A DNA stretch of 33,760 bases from an uncultured Oscillospiraceae bacterium. GTDB taxonomy: Bacteria > Bacillota > Clostridia > Oscillospirales > Oscillospiraceae. Of the stretch, positions 13,405-21,766 are shown in pieces (within the stretch, counting starts at the first letter, position 1; the number at the start of each line of letters is the position of its first letter). The notes below the pieces were generated by a model. That model did no database searches and was not told where the DNA came from. It worked only from the letters and a program-made list of their open reading frames with translations. The translations under genes were made by a program, and so were the position numbers. The stretch lies in assembly GCA_910587285.1 (NCBI GenBank), contig CAJULM010000030.1:1-33760 (forward strand). Direction: 5' to 3'.

Positions 13405-13562
13405 TCCCCACGCGGCTGCCGCCGCGCGGGGGCCCCTTTCATCTTGAAATGCTCGGGGCGGCAAAGCCGCCCCTGCGCAAATCCGCCGCTTTGCGCCGGA
13501 TTTTACGCCGCACAGCGGCGGGCGGCCAGAAGGCCGCTTATGGGCGGCGAATCAGGCCGCAA
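13405..13562. repeat. GC-rich palindrome cluster between the two kduI ends
   Basis: About 158 bases, very GC-rich and without coding sense, packed with hairpins such as GGGGCGGC-aaa-GCCGCCCC near 13454-13472, AATCCGCCGC/GCGCCGGATT near 13479-13501 and GCGGCC/GGCCGC near 13524-13540. It resembles a non-autonomous intergenic element. A similar hairpin motif, GCCGCGGGGGC-type, occurs ahead of the pectinesterase at 26709-26751. Confidence 0.6.
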
Positions 13563-14405
13563 TTATTTCAAATCGGTGGTGGGGATGTTGTCCATGTCGT
13601 CAAAGGCCTGGTTTTCCCCGCCCATGGCCCAGATAAAGGTGTAGTTTGCGGTGCCACAGCCGCTGTGGATGGACCAGGAGGGGGAGATCACCGCGTCAAA
13701 GTTGTGCATGACGATGTGCCGGGTCTCATCGCCCTGCCCCATCATGTGGAAGACCACGTTGTCCTCGGGGATGTTGAAGTAGGTATAGATTTCCATCCGC
13801 CGCTCGTGGGTGTGGGCGGGCATGGTGTTCCACACGCTGCCGGGGGCCAGCTGGGTCAGGCCCATGGATAATTGGCAGGTGGGCAGCACGTCTGGGTGGA
13901 TAAACTGGTTGATGACCCGGGCATTGGCGGTCTCCGCCGCGCCGCAGGGGCGCTTGTTGGCGTTTTCCATGGTGAGCAGGGTGGTCTGATAGGCCCTGTG
14001 GGCGGGGGCGGACACCAGGTAAAACCGGGCGGGATTGTCTACGTTGGCGCTGGAGAATACCACGTCCTTGGCCCCCATGGTGATATACAGGCAGTCCTCA
14101 AAGCTCAGGCTGTACTGAGTCCCGTCTACGGTGATGGAGCCGGGGCCGCCCAGGTTGAATACCCCGGCCTCCCGGCGCTCCAGGAAGAAGCTGGTGCCGA
14201 AGTTGTGCCAGATGTCGATGCCCTTGTCCATGGGCACGGCCTCGTGCACGGGCATGATGCCCAGCACCACCATGCGGTCTACATGGGAGTAGACGGCCTG
14301 AACTGTGTCGGGCTGGTAGAGGTTCTGAATCAGGAACTCGTTTCGAAGCTCCTGGGTGGTGTAGCGCTTGACATCGTTGGGGCCTGTGGAATAGCGAATA
14401 TCCAT
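13563..14405 (-). CDS. kduI: 5-dehydro-4-deoxy-D-glucuronate isomerase KduI
   Basis: A 280-residue cupin-fold isomerase, the typical length for KduI. It converts 4-deoxy-L-threo-5-hexosulose uronate (from unsaturated galacturonate) into 2,5-diketo-3-deoxygluconate, the KduD substrate. The metal-binding region is PAHTHERRMEIYTYF near residues 195-209 (two His and a Glu), with a further His in the SWSIHSGCGTANYTFIWAMGGEN stretch. The N-terminal block MDIRYSTGPNDVKRYTTQELRNEFL is family standard. GAAAGGAGT-like sequence (AAAGGAG) lies 8 bases before the ATG. Upstream, the ATPase gene ends 17 bases away; downstream lies the palindrome cluster and a second kduI 3' end. Confidence 0.95.
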   Translation of the reverse strand: MDIRYSTGPNDVKRYTTQELRNEFLIQNLYQPDTVQAVYSHVDRMVVLGIMPVHEAVPMDKGIDIWHNFGTSFFLERREAGVFNLGGPGSITVDGTQYSLSFEDCLYITMGAKDVVFSSANVDNPARFYLVSAPAHRAYQTTLLTMENANKRPCGAAETANARVINQFIHPDVLPTCQLSMGLTQLAPGSVWNTMPAHTHERRMEIYTYFNIPEDNVVFHMMGQGDETRHIVMHNFDAVISPSWSIHSGCGTANYTFIWAMGGENQAFDDMDNIPTTDLK

Positions 14406-14422
14406 TGCTTATACTCCTTTGC

Positions 14423-15523
14423 TCAGCGGCTTTTTTGAAGGGTCCTCTCAAGAACCATCTCCGTCTCCCCGTCAAAGAGGTACACGTCCTCATAGGGGAT
14501 GGAGAAGGTGACGATGCTGTCAATCTCCGGGGTGTCGTGGGGATCCACTTTGAGGATGGCCTTGTCCTCTCCGGCGGTGATATAGACATTGGTGTTGTCG
14601 CCCAGCATCTCGGTGAGCTCCACCTGGGCATCCAGATGGCAGGCGTTGTCTGCCTTGCCCAGCTCGATGGCCTCGGGCCGGAAGCCGAAGACGATTTCCC
14701 TGCCCTCGTAGGCTGCGGCCTTGTCTCCCAGCCGGGCGGCCACGTCCAGCTTGTTGGGGCCGAAGGAGATTTTGCCCTCCTTCACAACAGCACGGATGAA
14801 ATTCATGGGCGGCTCGCCGATGAAGCCCGCTACGAACACGTTTACCGGGTTGTGGTAGAGCTGGTAAGGGGTGCCTATCTGCTGAATATAGCCGTCCTTC
14901 ATCACCACGATGCGGTCGGCCAGGGTCATGGCCTCCGTTTGGTCGTGGGTGACGTAAATGGTGGTGGCACCGGTCTCCCGGTGAATCTGGGCGATCTCGG
15001 AACGCATGGTGACGCGCTGTTTGGCGTCCAGGTTGGAAAGCGGCTCGTCCATGAGGAACACGCCCACCTTGCGGATGATGGCCCGGCCGATGGCCACGCG
15101 TTGGCGCTGCCCGCCGGACAGCGCCCGGGGCAGCCGGTCCAGGTAATCCGTCAGGCCCAGAATGCGGGCGGTATTCTTCACCTTCTCCTCGATCACGTCC
15201 TCGTCCACCCCCTGGAGGGTGAGGCCGAAGGCGATGTTGTCAAACACCGTCATCTGGGGGTAGAGAGCGTAGCTCTGGAACACCATGGCCACCTCCCGCT
15301 CCCGGGGGCCCAGCTCGTTGGCCCGCTTGCCGTCGATGAGGAATTCGCCGTTGGAGATGTCCTCCAGTCCGGCGATCATCCGAAGGGTGGTGGATTTGCC
15401 GCAGCCGGACGGGCCGACAAAGACGATGAACTCCCCTTTGTCAATCTCCAGGTTGAAGTTGTGCACCGCATGGTAGCCGTTGGGGTAGATCTTATTGATG
15501 TCTTTCAGGGTTAAGTACGCCAT
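14423..15523 (-). CDS. MsmK/UgpC-type sugar ABC transporter ATPase (copy 1)
   Basis: A 366-residue carbohydrate-importer ATPase. Walker A GPSGCGKST at residues 37-45, Q-loop VFQSYALYPQM, signature LSGGQRQRVA, Walker B VFLMDEPLSNLD, H-loop THDQ, and a C-terminal regulatory OB-like domain (FGFRPEAIEL). The start at 15523 has AAGGAGA at 8 bases; an earlier in-frame ATG lacks a ribosome site. MsmK/MsmX-type ATPases power CUT1 importers and often serve several of them. This one lies between the GH105 and kduI genes, away from the permeases, while a second ATPase lies closer to them. It could serve another transporter in trans. Confidence 0.93.
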   Translation of the reverse strand: MAYLTLKDINKIYPNGYHAVHNFNLEIDKGEFIVFVGPSGCGKSTTLRMIAGLEDISNGEFLIDGKRANELGPREREVAMVFQSYALYPQMTVFDNIAFGLTLQGVDEDVIEEKVKNTARILGLTDYLDRLPRALSGGQRQRVAIGRAIIRKVGVFLMDEPLSNLDAKQRVTMRSEIAQIHRETGATTIYVTHDQTEAMTLADRIVVMKDGYIQQIGTPYQLYHNPVNVFVAGFIGEPPMNFIRAVVKEGKISFGPNKLDVAARLGDKAAAYEGREIVFGFRPEAIELGKADNACHLDAQVELTEMLGDNTNVYITAGEDKAILKVDPHDTPEIDSIVTFSIPYEDVYLFDGETEMVLERTLQKSR

Positions 15524-15569
15524 AGTCTTTGTCTCCTTACACATGGATTTCCTTTGGGAAGGGGCAGGA

Positions 15570-16700
15570 TTACGCGCCCAGCCGCTTGATCTCCGTGTAG
15601 GCCAGTACGAAGGGGGCCACGCCCTTGGCGTCGTTTTCCACCACAGGCTCGGAGATGTAGTATTCGTAGGAACCGTCCCGGCGGCGGTTATCCTCCGGAC
15701 CCAGCCCCGCTACCAGGCAGATGCCGCCCAGGTTCAGTTTATCCTCCGTAAAGGTCAGGTATTTGTCCACAATGCCGTCAAAGGTTTTCTGTCCCAGGGC
15801 GGCATATTCCTCGCCCAGTGCCCCCAGCCGCGCTCCTTTGAGCATGGCGTAGGCCATCATGGCGCTGCCGCTGGTCTCCAGGTAGTTGCCGTCCCGGTTC
15901 CCCTGGTCGGGAACCTGCCAATACAGGCCGGTTTCCCCATCGGCATAGCGGGTCATGGAGGCCATCAGCTCGGTAAAGATGGCGCCCAGGCGGTTCCGCT
16001 CCTGCCCCAAGGGGAGAATGTCCAGCAGGTCGGCCAGGGCCACGGCAAACCAGCCCAGGGAGCGCAGCCAGAAGTTTTTGGAGCAGCCCGTTGCCGGATC
16101 CGCCCAGAAGGCGGTGCGGGAGGCGTCGTAACCGTGGAAATACAGACCCTTCTCTTGAGAGAACATATTGGCCCGGACGTTTTCAATCTGGCCCGCGAGA
16201 TCGGAGTAGTTTCCGCCCCCGAAATGCTTTTCATACATCGCGTAAAAGGGTTGGGCCATGTAGATGCCGTCCAGCCACACCTGATTGGGGTAAATGGCTT
16301 TGTGCCAGAAATTGCCCTCGGAGGTGCGGGGCTGCGCGTCCAGCCGCCCCCGGAGGAAATCCGCCGCCCTGCGGTACTTTTCCTCCCCGGTGCGCGCGTA
16401 GAGGGAGAACAGCACCCGACCCTCGTTGATGTCGTCCAGGTTGTGGGCCTCGGGCTTGAAGGTGCGGATGGAGCCGTCCTCCTCCACAAAATGGTCCGCG
16501 CAGGATTTTACAAAGTCAAAATACTGCCGGTTCCCGGTGAGGCCCTCCATCTCCATCAGTGCTGTGAGCATACAGCCGTCGATATAGTTCCAGGAGGCGG
16601 GCTTGCCCTCCCGGATTTTCTCCAGGTTCCAGGCCGTGCGCTCCGGGGTGGAGCGCCGGACCAGGCCCAGCACAAAATCGTCAATTTTTTGGTAGTCCAT
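15570..16700 (-). CDS. GH105 unsaturated rhamnogalacturonyl/galacturonyl hydrolase
   Basis: A 376-residue protein of glycoside hydrolase family 105 (YteR/YesR type, also called GH88-like). The alpha/alpha-barrel motifs are clear: WNYIDGCMLTALMEM near residue 37, FWHKAIYPNQVWLDGIYMAQPFYAMYE with the catalytic Asp at about 143, and LRSLGWFAVALADLLDILP. These enzymes hydrate the unsaturated uronyl residue at the non-reducing end of oligosaccharides made by pectate or rhamnogalacturonan lyases, releasing 5-keto-4-deoxyuronate for KduI. No signal peptide, so it is cytoplasmic. Its ATG overlaps the stop of the GH28 gene (TGATG), so the two are translationally coupled. Confidence 0.93.
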   Translation of the reverse strand: MDYQKIDDFVLGLVRRSTPERTAWNLEKIREGKPASWNYIDGCMLTALMEMEGLTGNRQYFDFVKSCADHFVEEDGSIRTFKPEAHNLDDINEGRVLFSLYARTGEEKYRRAADFLRGRLDAQPRTSEGNFWHKAIYPNQVWLDGIYMAQPFYAMYEKHFGGGNYSDLAGQIENVRANMFSQEKGLYFHGYDASRTAFWADPATGCSKNFWLRSLGWFAVALADLLDILPLGQERNRLGAIFTELMASMTRYADGETGLYWQVPDQGNRDGNYLETSGSAMMAYAMLKGARLGALGEEYAALGQKTFDGIVDKYLTFTEDKLNLGGICLVAGLGPEDNRRRDGSYEYYISEPVVENDAKGVAPFVLAYTEIKRLGA

Positions 16701-18268
16701 CAGTTCTCCTCAAGGCCGTCGGTTTCCACGTCCCCGCAGTGCTGCGTCACCAGGGGGCTTCCCTCCACGCCGGTCAGCTTCACGTTTTTTACCCGGACCC
16801 GGTTCACGTTGTCCAGATACAATCCCAGGCGGCAGCGCTCCTCGTTGTGGTTGCGCATGGAGGGCATACCGGGTCTGGCGTTCTGAACAAAGGACACGGT
16901 GATGTTCTCCAACGTCACCTCGTCGACGGGGCTTTCAGGCAGGCCGTCGATGTAGCAGGCCGCAACCTCCGCCCCGGTGCACTCCATGTTGCGGAAGGCG
17001 AAGCTGCCCAGATGGGGGGTCCGGTCGTCCACGGGCAGCGCGTCCCGGCACCAGACATATTCACTGAACCGATCCGGGTCGCAGCAGTTATACCACATAT
17101 TGATGACGATGGGGGTGAGCACCTGGTCCATGCGGATGTTGTCGAACAGCACGTTGTCAATGACGCTGTCCCTTCCCCGGCCCCGGCGGGTTTTGATGCG
17201 CAGCCCCCGGTCGGTCTGGCGGAAATAGCAGCGGGTGACGCTGAGCTCCCGGATGCCCGCCGACAGCTCGCTGCCCAGGGTGACGGCCCCATGGCCGAAT
17301 TCCATCAGGCAGTTGCGCACGGTATGGCGCTGGGCAGGGGTTTTGTACTTCAGGGCCAGGTCGATTTTGCCCGCCTTGACGGCGACGCAGTCGTCACCCA
17401 CGGAGAACTTGCAGCCGATGATGTCCACGCCGTCGCAGCTCTCCGGGTCAATGCCATCGGTGTTGGGGCTGTCCTTTGGGGCGGTGACAAAGCAGTCCAG
17501 CATGGAGAAACCCTGGGAATAGAAGGGGTGGATGTGCCAGGAGGGGCCGTTTTTCACCGTGACGCCATGGAGGACCACATCCTTGCAGCGGTTGAGAAAA
17601 ATCACCCGGGGGCGGGAGGCGGGGAAGCTCTGAAAGTCCCGCCACCAGTCGCCGTTCTGGCCGTTTCCGTCAATGGCGCCCAGGCCCACAATGGAGATGT
17701 CTTCCGCGTAGGACGCATGGAGCAGGGACTGGTAGCTGTTCAGCTCCTGCCCCTCAAATCCCGCCTGGGGAATCTCCGCCCCGGTCGTCGGATCTACGGC
17801 GGCGGCGGGCACAATGGGATAGCGCTCCCGCTGGGTGGAGCCCAGGATAACCGCCCCCTGGTCCAAATCCAGGGTGATGTGGCTTTTCAGGTACAGGGGG
17901 AGGGTGAGGTATGTCCCCGCTGGGAACCAAAGCCGCCCGCCCCGGGGCAGGAAGCTGATGGCCGCCTGGATGGCGGCGGTGTCCTCGTGCACGCCGTCCC
18001 CCACCGCGCCGAAGTCCTTTACGCTGACGCAGCAGGTCTCCGTTTTCGTGGTGAATTGGACGGATTCCTCCGTACCGTCCTGAAAGCGGACGGTGACGGT
18101 GTACTGCGTGTCCGGCTGCAGGCCGAACAGGGAAAAGACGTTGGTGTCGCGGGAAAACCGCTCCGCTGCGTTCACCCAGACCGTGTAGTTCTGGCGGGCG
18201 TAATAGGGTGTGCTTCCATCCAGCTCGAAGCAGGCGCAGCTGCTCCCGCGGTAGATAATTTGTATCAT
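16700..18268 (-). CDS. GH28 polygalacturonase with N-terminal FnIII-like domain
   Basis: A 522-residue glycoside hydrolase of family 28. I chose the ATG at 18268 (MIQIIYRGSS), preceded by GAGGTG; the longer frame overlaps the upstream gene. Residues ~1-78 look like a fibronectin type III domain (FSLFGLQPDTQYTVTVRF). The right-handed beta-helix begins at VSVKDFGAVGDGVHEDTAAIQAAI. Catalytic motifs: NTDGIDP near 268, GDDCVAVK near 289, FGHGAVTLGSE near 324 and RIKTRRGRG near 356. Family members hydrolyse alpha-1,4-galacturonan; the FnIII-GH28 layout is typical of exo-acting enzymes that release mono- or di-galacturonate. No signal peptide, so it should act on imported oligomers. It feeds the uxa genes. 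Confidence 0.94.
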   Translation of the reverse strand: MIQIIYRGSSCACFELDGSTPYYARQNYTVWVNAAERFSRDTNVFSLFGLQPDTQYTVTVRFQDGTEESVQFTTKTETCCVSVKDFGAVGDGVHEDTAAIQAAISFLPRGGRLWFPAGTYLTLPLYLKSHITLDLDQGAVILGSTQRERYPIVPAAAVDPTTGAEIPQAGFEGQELNSYQSLLHASYAEDISIVGLGAIDGNGQNGDWWRDFQSFPASRPRVIFLNRCKDVVLHGVTVKNGPSWHIHPFYSQGFSMLDCFVTAPKDSPNTDGIDPESCDGVDIIGCKFSVGDDCVAVKAGKIDLALKYKTPAQRHTVRNCLMEFGHGAVTLGSELSAGIRELSVTRCYFRQTDRGLRIKTRRGRGRDSVIDNVLFDNIRMDQVLTPIVINMWYNCCDPDRFSEYVWCRDALPVDDRTPHLGSFAFRNMECTGAEVAACYIDGLPESPVDEVTLENITVSFVQNARPGMPSMRNHNEERCRLGLYLDNVNRVRVKNVKLTGVEGSPLVTQHCGDVETDGLEEN

Positions 18269-18278
18269 CGTGAACACC

Positions 18279-18917
18279 TCATTTGGCGTTTTTTCGGGCC
18301 GTGCCGTGAAACGCCCGGCCCAGGGCGTGCTTGAGCTGAAGCAGCAGCAGGTCGAAGCCCAGGCAGAACAGGCCGAATAGAATGGGCTCCACCCCCAGGA
18401 ATACCATGTCGGATATGCCGCTGATCTGGCTGGCAATCAGGTTGATGACATTATACAGCCCATAGACCAGCAGCAGTACCACATAGGCGTAGCCTACGTT
18501 GAGGAACAAGCCGGAATGGCTTTTCCGCGTGACCATCATCCAGCGGGCGTTTTCCCCGGGAGTCTTTTCAAAAAATCGAAGCACGGGGTTGGTCATGAGA
18601 TCGGTGACGACGCCCAGGGCCAGGCCGGTGACGAACAGAATGTCCAGCTCGCTGCTCAGCAGCCCGCCCAGTCCCCAGATAAAGAAGAAGCATACCGCTC
18701 CGGCAAACCAAGCCTTGATCAGCAGCATCTTCACCCAGTCGGCCAGCTTCATTTTTGGGCCCGAACGGTAGGCGCGCAGCTCCTCCTCGGACACCTGTGG
18801 GGAGTTTTCTTCGTTGGCGGACACCAAATCGTCCACCGCCTGGGTTTTCAGCCGGTAATATTCCGACTGTTTTTCTACCTCGGGCTTTTCCGGCCTGTTT
18901 TTACGCTTATTGCTCAT
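18279..18917 (-). CDS. Integral membrane protein A of the transporter cluster
   Basis: A 212-residue membrane protein not recognised as a named family. Residues ~1-60 are hydrophilic and highly charged (MSNKRKNRPEKPEVEKQ...), predicted cytoplasmic. About four hydrophobic segments follow: AWFAGAVCFFFIWGLGGLL, LFVTGLALGVVTDLM, GYAYVVLLLVYGLYNVINLIA and VEPILFGLFCLGFDLLLL. It ends in basic residues (HGTARKNAK). The ATG at 18917 has AGGAGA at 4 bases. It ends 10 bases before the GH28 start. Together with three other small membrane proteins and an ATPase it forms a cassette between the binding protein and the hydrolases. Function unknown; an accessory part of the importer is a guess from position. 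Confidence 0.75.
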   Translation of the reverse strand: MSNKRKNRPEKPEVEKQSEYYRLKTQAVDDLVSANEENSPQVSEEELRAYRSGPKMKLADWVKMLLIKAWFAGAVCFFFIWGLGGLLSSELDILFVTGLALGVVTDLMTNPVLRFFEKTPGENARWMMVTRKSHSGLFLNVGYAYVVLLLVYGLYNVINLIASQISGISDMVFLGVEPILFGLFCLGFDLLLLQLKHALGRAFHGTARKNAK

Positions 18918-18994
18918 GGTTTCTCCTATTGGCAATGGGAGGCCCGGATGGCGGGCCTCACAGATCCTGTCCATCCGTTGGTCGGGGTTGAAGC

Positions 18995-19564
18995 TTACGC
19001 CTCGCCGGAGATGTCAATGGCCTCCATGCTGCCGTTGTCCCCCACGTCGATGGAGGTTTTGATTTTCCGCAGCCACTTGGAATACACCGGCAGCAACGCA
19101 GTCAGCACCGCGCTCACCGCCAGGATAGCGATGTGGATGCGCAGGTCGTATTCGGCATAGGCGATATAGATGGTCTCGGTGCTGACCTTGATGGGGTTGT
19201 CCGGCCGGGTGATGGCGGTCCAGATGGCGTTGATATAGTATGCGTCCGCCAGGATGACAATACCCAGCAGCACATACATCAGGATTAGCATGGGCACATT
19301 GGTCTTTTTGCGATAGGGGAAGGCGTTGAGGAAGCACATAAAGGACAGCATGGAGAACAGCATAGTGACAAAGCCGGCCAGCCCCATGCCGGGGCCCTGG
19401 ATGCGGGCGGTGGTGTCCGAGATGTGCATCAGGTTCAGGGAATAGAACACGAAGGCGACCACCAGCGCCGCCAGAGGGATCATCTGGGGCCGGCGCTTGA
19501 GGGACACCAGGAACTTGCGCCAGACTTCTTTCAGGCCGCCGCTTTTTTTCTTAGTGGCTTCCAT
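18995..19564 (-). CDS. Integral membrane protein B of the transporter cluster
   Basis: A 189-residue protein with four likely membrane helices: MIPLAALVVAFVFYSLNLM, LAGFVTMLFSMLSFMCFLN, PMLILMYVLLGIVILADAYY and HIAILAVSAVLTALLPVY. The N-terminus is basic (MEATKKKSGGLKEVWRKFL), and an acidic tail follows the last helix. Its ATG overlaps the stop of the ATPase gene (TAATG), so it should be made in step with the ATPase. Layout and short motifs resemble membrane protein D at 21144-21734 (both have an A-x-x-Y region in the third helix and a D-L-x-x-H-x-A motif opening the fourth), suggesting distant paralogues. No family is recognised. Coupling to an ATPase suggests a transport-related role. Confidence 0.75.
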   Translation of the reverse strand: MEATKKKSGGLKEVWRKFLVSLKRRPQMIPLAALVVAFVFYSLNLMHISDTTARIQGPGMGLAGFVTMLFSMLSFMCFLNAFPYRKKTNVPMLILMYVLLGIVILADAYYINAIWTAITRPDNPIKVSTETIYIAYAEYDLRIHIAILAVSAVLTALLPVYSKWLRKIKTSIDVGDNGSMEAIDISGEA

Positions 19565-20643
19565 TATCCCTCGCCTCCCTTGATGGCATTTGTGGTCTCC
19601 TTGTCGAAGAAGTGCTTGCGGTTGAAGGTAAAGGATGCGGTGTCCCCCACCTTGTAGTCCCGCCAGCCCTTCAGCTTGGCGGAAATCTTCACCGCCTTGT
19701 TCCCGCCCACGTAGCCGTGGACCAGGGTGTTCATGCCCAGGTTCTCATTGGTGGTGACGGTGACGGGCACGTCCGCCCCCTCCACGATGTTCTCCGGCCG
19801 GACGCCCAGGGTGATCTCCTTGTTGTTGTAGCCGCGCAGGGTGTGCTGCTCCTCCGGGGTGAGAGAGACGGTGAAGCCCTCGCCCACCAGCTTGTCGCCG
19901 CTGACCCGCACGTCGTAGAAGTTCATGGGGGGCAGGCCGATGAAGCTGGCCACGAACACATTGGCCGGGCTGTCATACAGCTCCAGAGGGGTACCTACCT
20001 GCTGGACATGGCCCATGGACATACACACGATGCGGTCGGCCAAGGTCAGCGCCTCGGTCTGGTCATGGGTGACGTAGAGCATGGTGGCCTTCAGGCGTTT
20101 GTGGAGCAGCAGGATCTCCCGCCGGGTGGCGCCGCGCAGCTTGGCGTCCAGGTTGGACAGAGGCTCGTCAAACAAAAATACCTTGGGGTTGCGCACGATG
20201 GAGCGGCCCATGGCCACCCGCTGGCGCTGTCCGCCGGACAGCTGGGCAGGCTTTTTGTTGAGCTGGCTGGTGAGACCCAGAATCTCCGCCGCCGCCAGCA
20301 CCTTCTTGTGAATAACGTTGGGGTTCTCTTTGCGCAGGGTGAGGGAGAACGCCATGTTTTCATAGATGGTCATGTGGCCATAGAGGGCGTAGCTTTGGAA
20401 CACCATGGCCATATCCCGGTCCTTGGGCGGGGTGGCGGTGATGTCCCGGCCGTCCAGCAGCAGCTTGCCGGCGGAGATATCCTCCAGGCCGGCCACCATG
20501 CGCAGCGTAGTGGACTTGCCGCAGCCGGAGGGGCCCACCAGGACGATGAGCTCGCCATCCTTCACGTCCAGGTTGAAGTCGAAAACCGCCTGCACGTTAT
20601 TGTCGTATATCTTGTCGATATGCTGCAAATTCAGTGTCGCCAT
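19564..20643 (-). CDS. MsmK/UgpC-type sugar ABC transporter ATPase (copy 2)
   Basis: A 359-residue carbohydrate-importer ATPase with all motifs: Walker A GPSGCGKST, VFQSYALYGHM, signature LSGGQRQRVA, Walker B VFLFDEPLSNLD and THDQTEAL, plus a C-terminal regulatory domain with LGVRPENIVEGADV. It is clearly different from copy 1 outside the core, so not a recent duplicate. It lies inside a group of four small membrane proteins, 12 bases after protein C and overlapping protein B by one base. It is the best candidate to energise the LplB/LplC importer encoded upstream. AAGGAGG lies upstream of the ATG at 20643. Confidence 0.93.
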   Translation of the reverse strand: MATLNLQHIDKIYDNNVQAVFDFNLDVKDGELIVLVGPSGCGKSTTLRMVAGLEDISAGKLLLDGRDITATPPKDRDMAMVFQSYALYGHMTIYENMAFSLTLRKENPNVIHKKVLAAAEILGLTSQLNKKPAQLSGGQRQRVAMGRSIVRNPKVFLFDEPLSNLDAKLRGATRREILLLHKRLKATMLYVTHDQTEALTLADRIVCMSMGHVQQVGTPLELYDSPANVFVASFIGLPPMNFYDVRVSGDKLVGEGFTVSLTPEEQHTLRGYNNKEITLGVRPENIVEGADVPVTVTTNENLGMNTLVHGYVGGNKAVKISAKLKGWRDYKVGDTASFTFNRKHFFDKETTNAIKGGEG

Positions 20644-20655
20644 GTCTTCGCCTCC

Positions 20656-21147
20656 TTATGCGCCCTGGCTGTCCAGGGCTTTGAGGTGCTCCGCCAGCTC
20701 CCGGCAGCGGATCAGATTCACCGCCGCCGATGCGATGAGGCATACCGCGGAGATGATCAGGTAGGTCGTCACCCGATAAAACTGACCGTCCTGCATCACC
20801 AGGGCGGTTTCGCCGTTAATGAGGGTTTCGGCGGCGTGAGCCCGGGCGGGGATGATGAAAATCCGCACAATCTGGAACACGCCCAGGGCGGCCAGCAGGT
20901 AAGAATAGCCCTGCTTATAGTTTTTCACACCCTCGGAGGACAAGAACACTGCCAGCATGAACACCAGGTTATACACGATGGACGCGCCAATCAGGATGGT
21001 GTAGTACCAGGTGCCCACGTCGGACTTGCAGATGCTGATAAAGTAAAATACGTTGAACAGAATGCCCAGAAGGGCCAGATTCGCGGAGAGGGAGTTTTTG
21101 ATAAACCGCATTCTGTCCCGCTGTATGGCGCGATCTTCCGCTGTCAT
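20656..21147 (-). CDS. Integral membrane protein C of the transporter cluster
   Basis: A 163-residue protein with about four hydrophobic segments: NLALLGILFNVFYFISI, WYYTILIGASIVYNLVFMLAV, YSYLLAALGVFQIVRIFII and YLIISAVCLIASAAVNLI. The N-terminus is charged (MTAEDRAIQRDRMRFIKN). The region VKNYKQGYSYLLAALGVFQIVRIF followed by ARAHAAETLINGE is its most polar loop. The start overlaps the end of protein D by 4 bases (ATGA), so the two are coupled. No family is recognised. I treat it as part of the same membrane cassette as A, B and D. Confidence 0.75.
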   Translation of the reverse strand: MTAEDRAIQRDRMRFIKNSLSANLALLGILFNVFYFISICKSDVGTWYYTILIGASIVYNLVFMLAVFLSSEGVKNYKQGYSYLLAALGVFQIVRIFIIPARAHAAETLINGETALVMQDGQFYRVTTYLIISAVCLIASAAVNLIRCRELAEHLKALDSQGA

Positions 21148-21734
21148 CCGGCACTCCTCCTTCCCTCATTCAGCAGGTGCTGCTCGGTTTTCATAAGCCG
21201 GGCCTTCCACACGGCGTTGGCCGTCAGCAGAGCGCACACGATAAGCACCAGGCCGAACACGGCATAGTGCAGGTCGAACCAGAAGGTGGACTCGGTGTAC
21301 AGCGTGCCCCACATCTCAGCGTGTTCCTTGAGGGCGGCGAAGTCCACCTGGAGAAACTGAGCCTTGAAGATTTCGATGTACTGGTGGGCGAATACGGCGT
21401 TATACACACCGCCCGCCACAAACAGGCCGGTGGCCACATAGTTGCCGATGTAGTACTTCCGGCGGCTGTGGGTGTTGGTGATGAACAGCAGTGCGCCCAG
21501 CAGAAGCTGGACAATGCTCAGCATCAAAAACATCCGATTGAATTCCTGCATATTGTAGTAGACAATGGAACCCTCCACATCGGTTTGGAACGGGTTGCTG
21601 GGGTTGCGCATGGTGTCATAGAGACTATCATACAAGTCGGTCATGATACCGAGCGAATAGAGGAAAAAGATCGCGCTTACGATGATAGCCGCCAGACAGA
21701 GAATTCTCTGCGCGGTCATTTGCTTTTTATACAT
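21144..21734 (-). CDS. Integral membrane protein D of the transporter cluster
   Basis: A 196-residue protein with four likely membrane helices: ILCLAAIIVSAIFFLYSLGIM, FLMLSIVQLLLGALLFI, YVATGLFVAGGVYNAVF and LHYAVFGLVLIVCALLTANAV. An extra loop of about 45 residues after helix 1 (TDLYDSLYDTMRNPSNPFQT...) and another before helix 4 probably lie outside the cell. It resembles protein B in layout. AGGAGG lies upstream of the ATG at 21734. It is the first gene after the binding protein, separated by a strong hairpin, and overlaps protein C. No family is recognised. Confidence 0.75.
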   Translation of the reverse strand: MYKKQMTAQRILCLAAIIVSAIFFLYSLGIMTDLYDSLYDTMRNPSNPFQTDVEGSIVYYNMQEFNRMFLMLSIVQLLLGALLFITNTHSRRKYYIGNYVATGLFVAGGVYNAVFAHQYIEIFKAQFLQVDFAALKEHAEMWGTLYTESTFWFDLHYAVFGLVLIVCALLTANAVWKARLMKTEQHLLNEGRRSAG

Positions 21735-21766
21735 GACGACCTCCTCCCGGGGGAATCATGCCTCCT

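Noticed and set aside
12494..18334. Several long plus-strand frames opposite the pectin operon (up to about 530 codons)
   Set aside because: They are shadows of GC-rich minus-strand genes, with no family resemblance, no ribosome sites, and composition set by the opposite strand.
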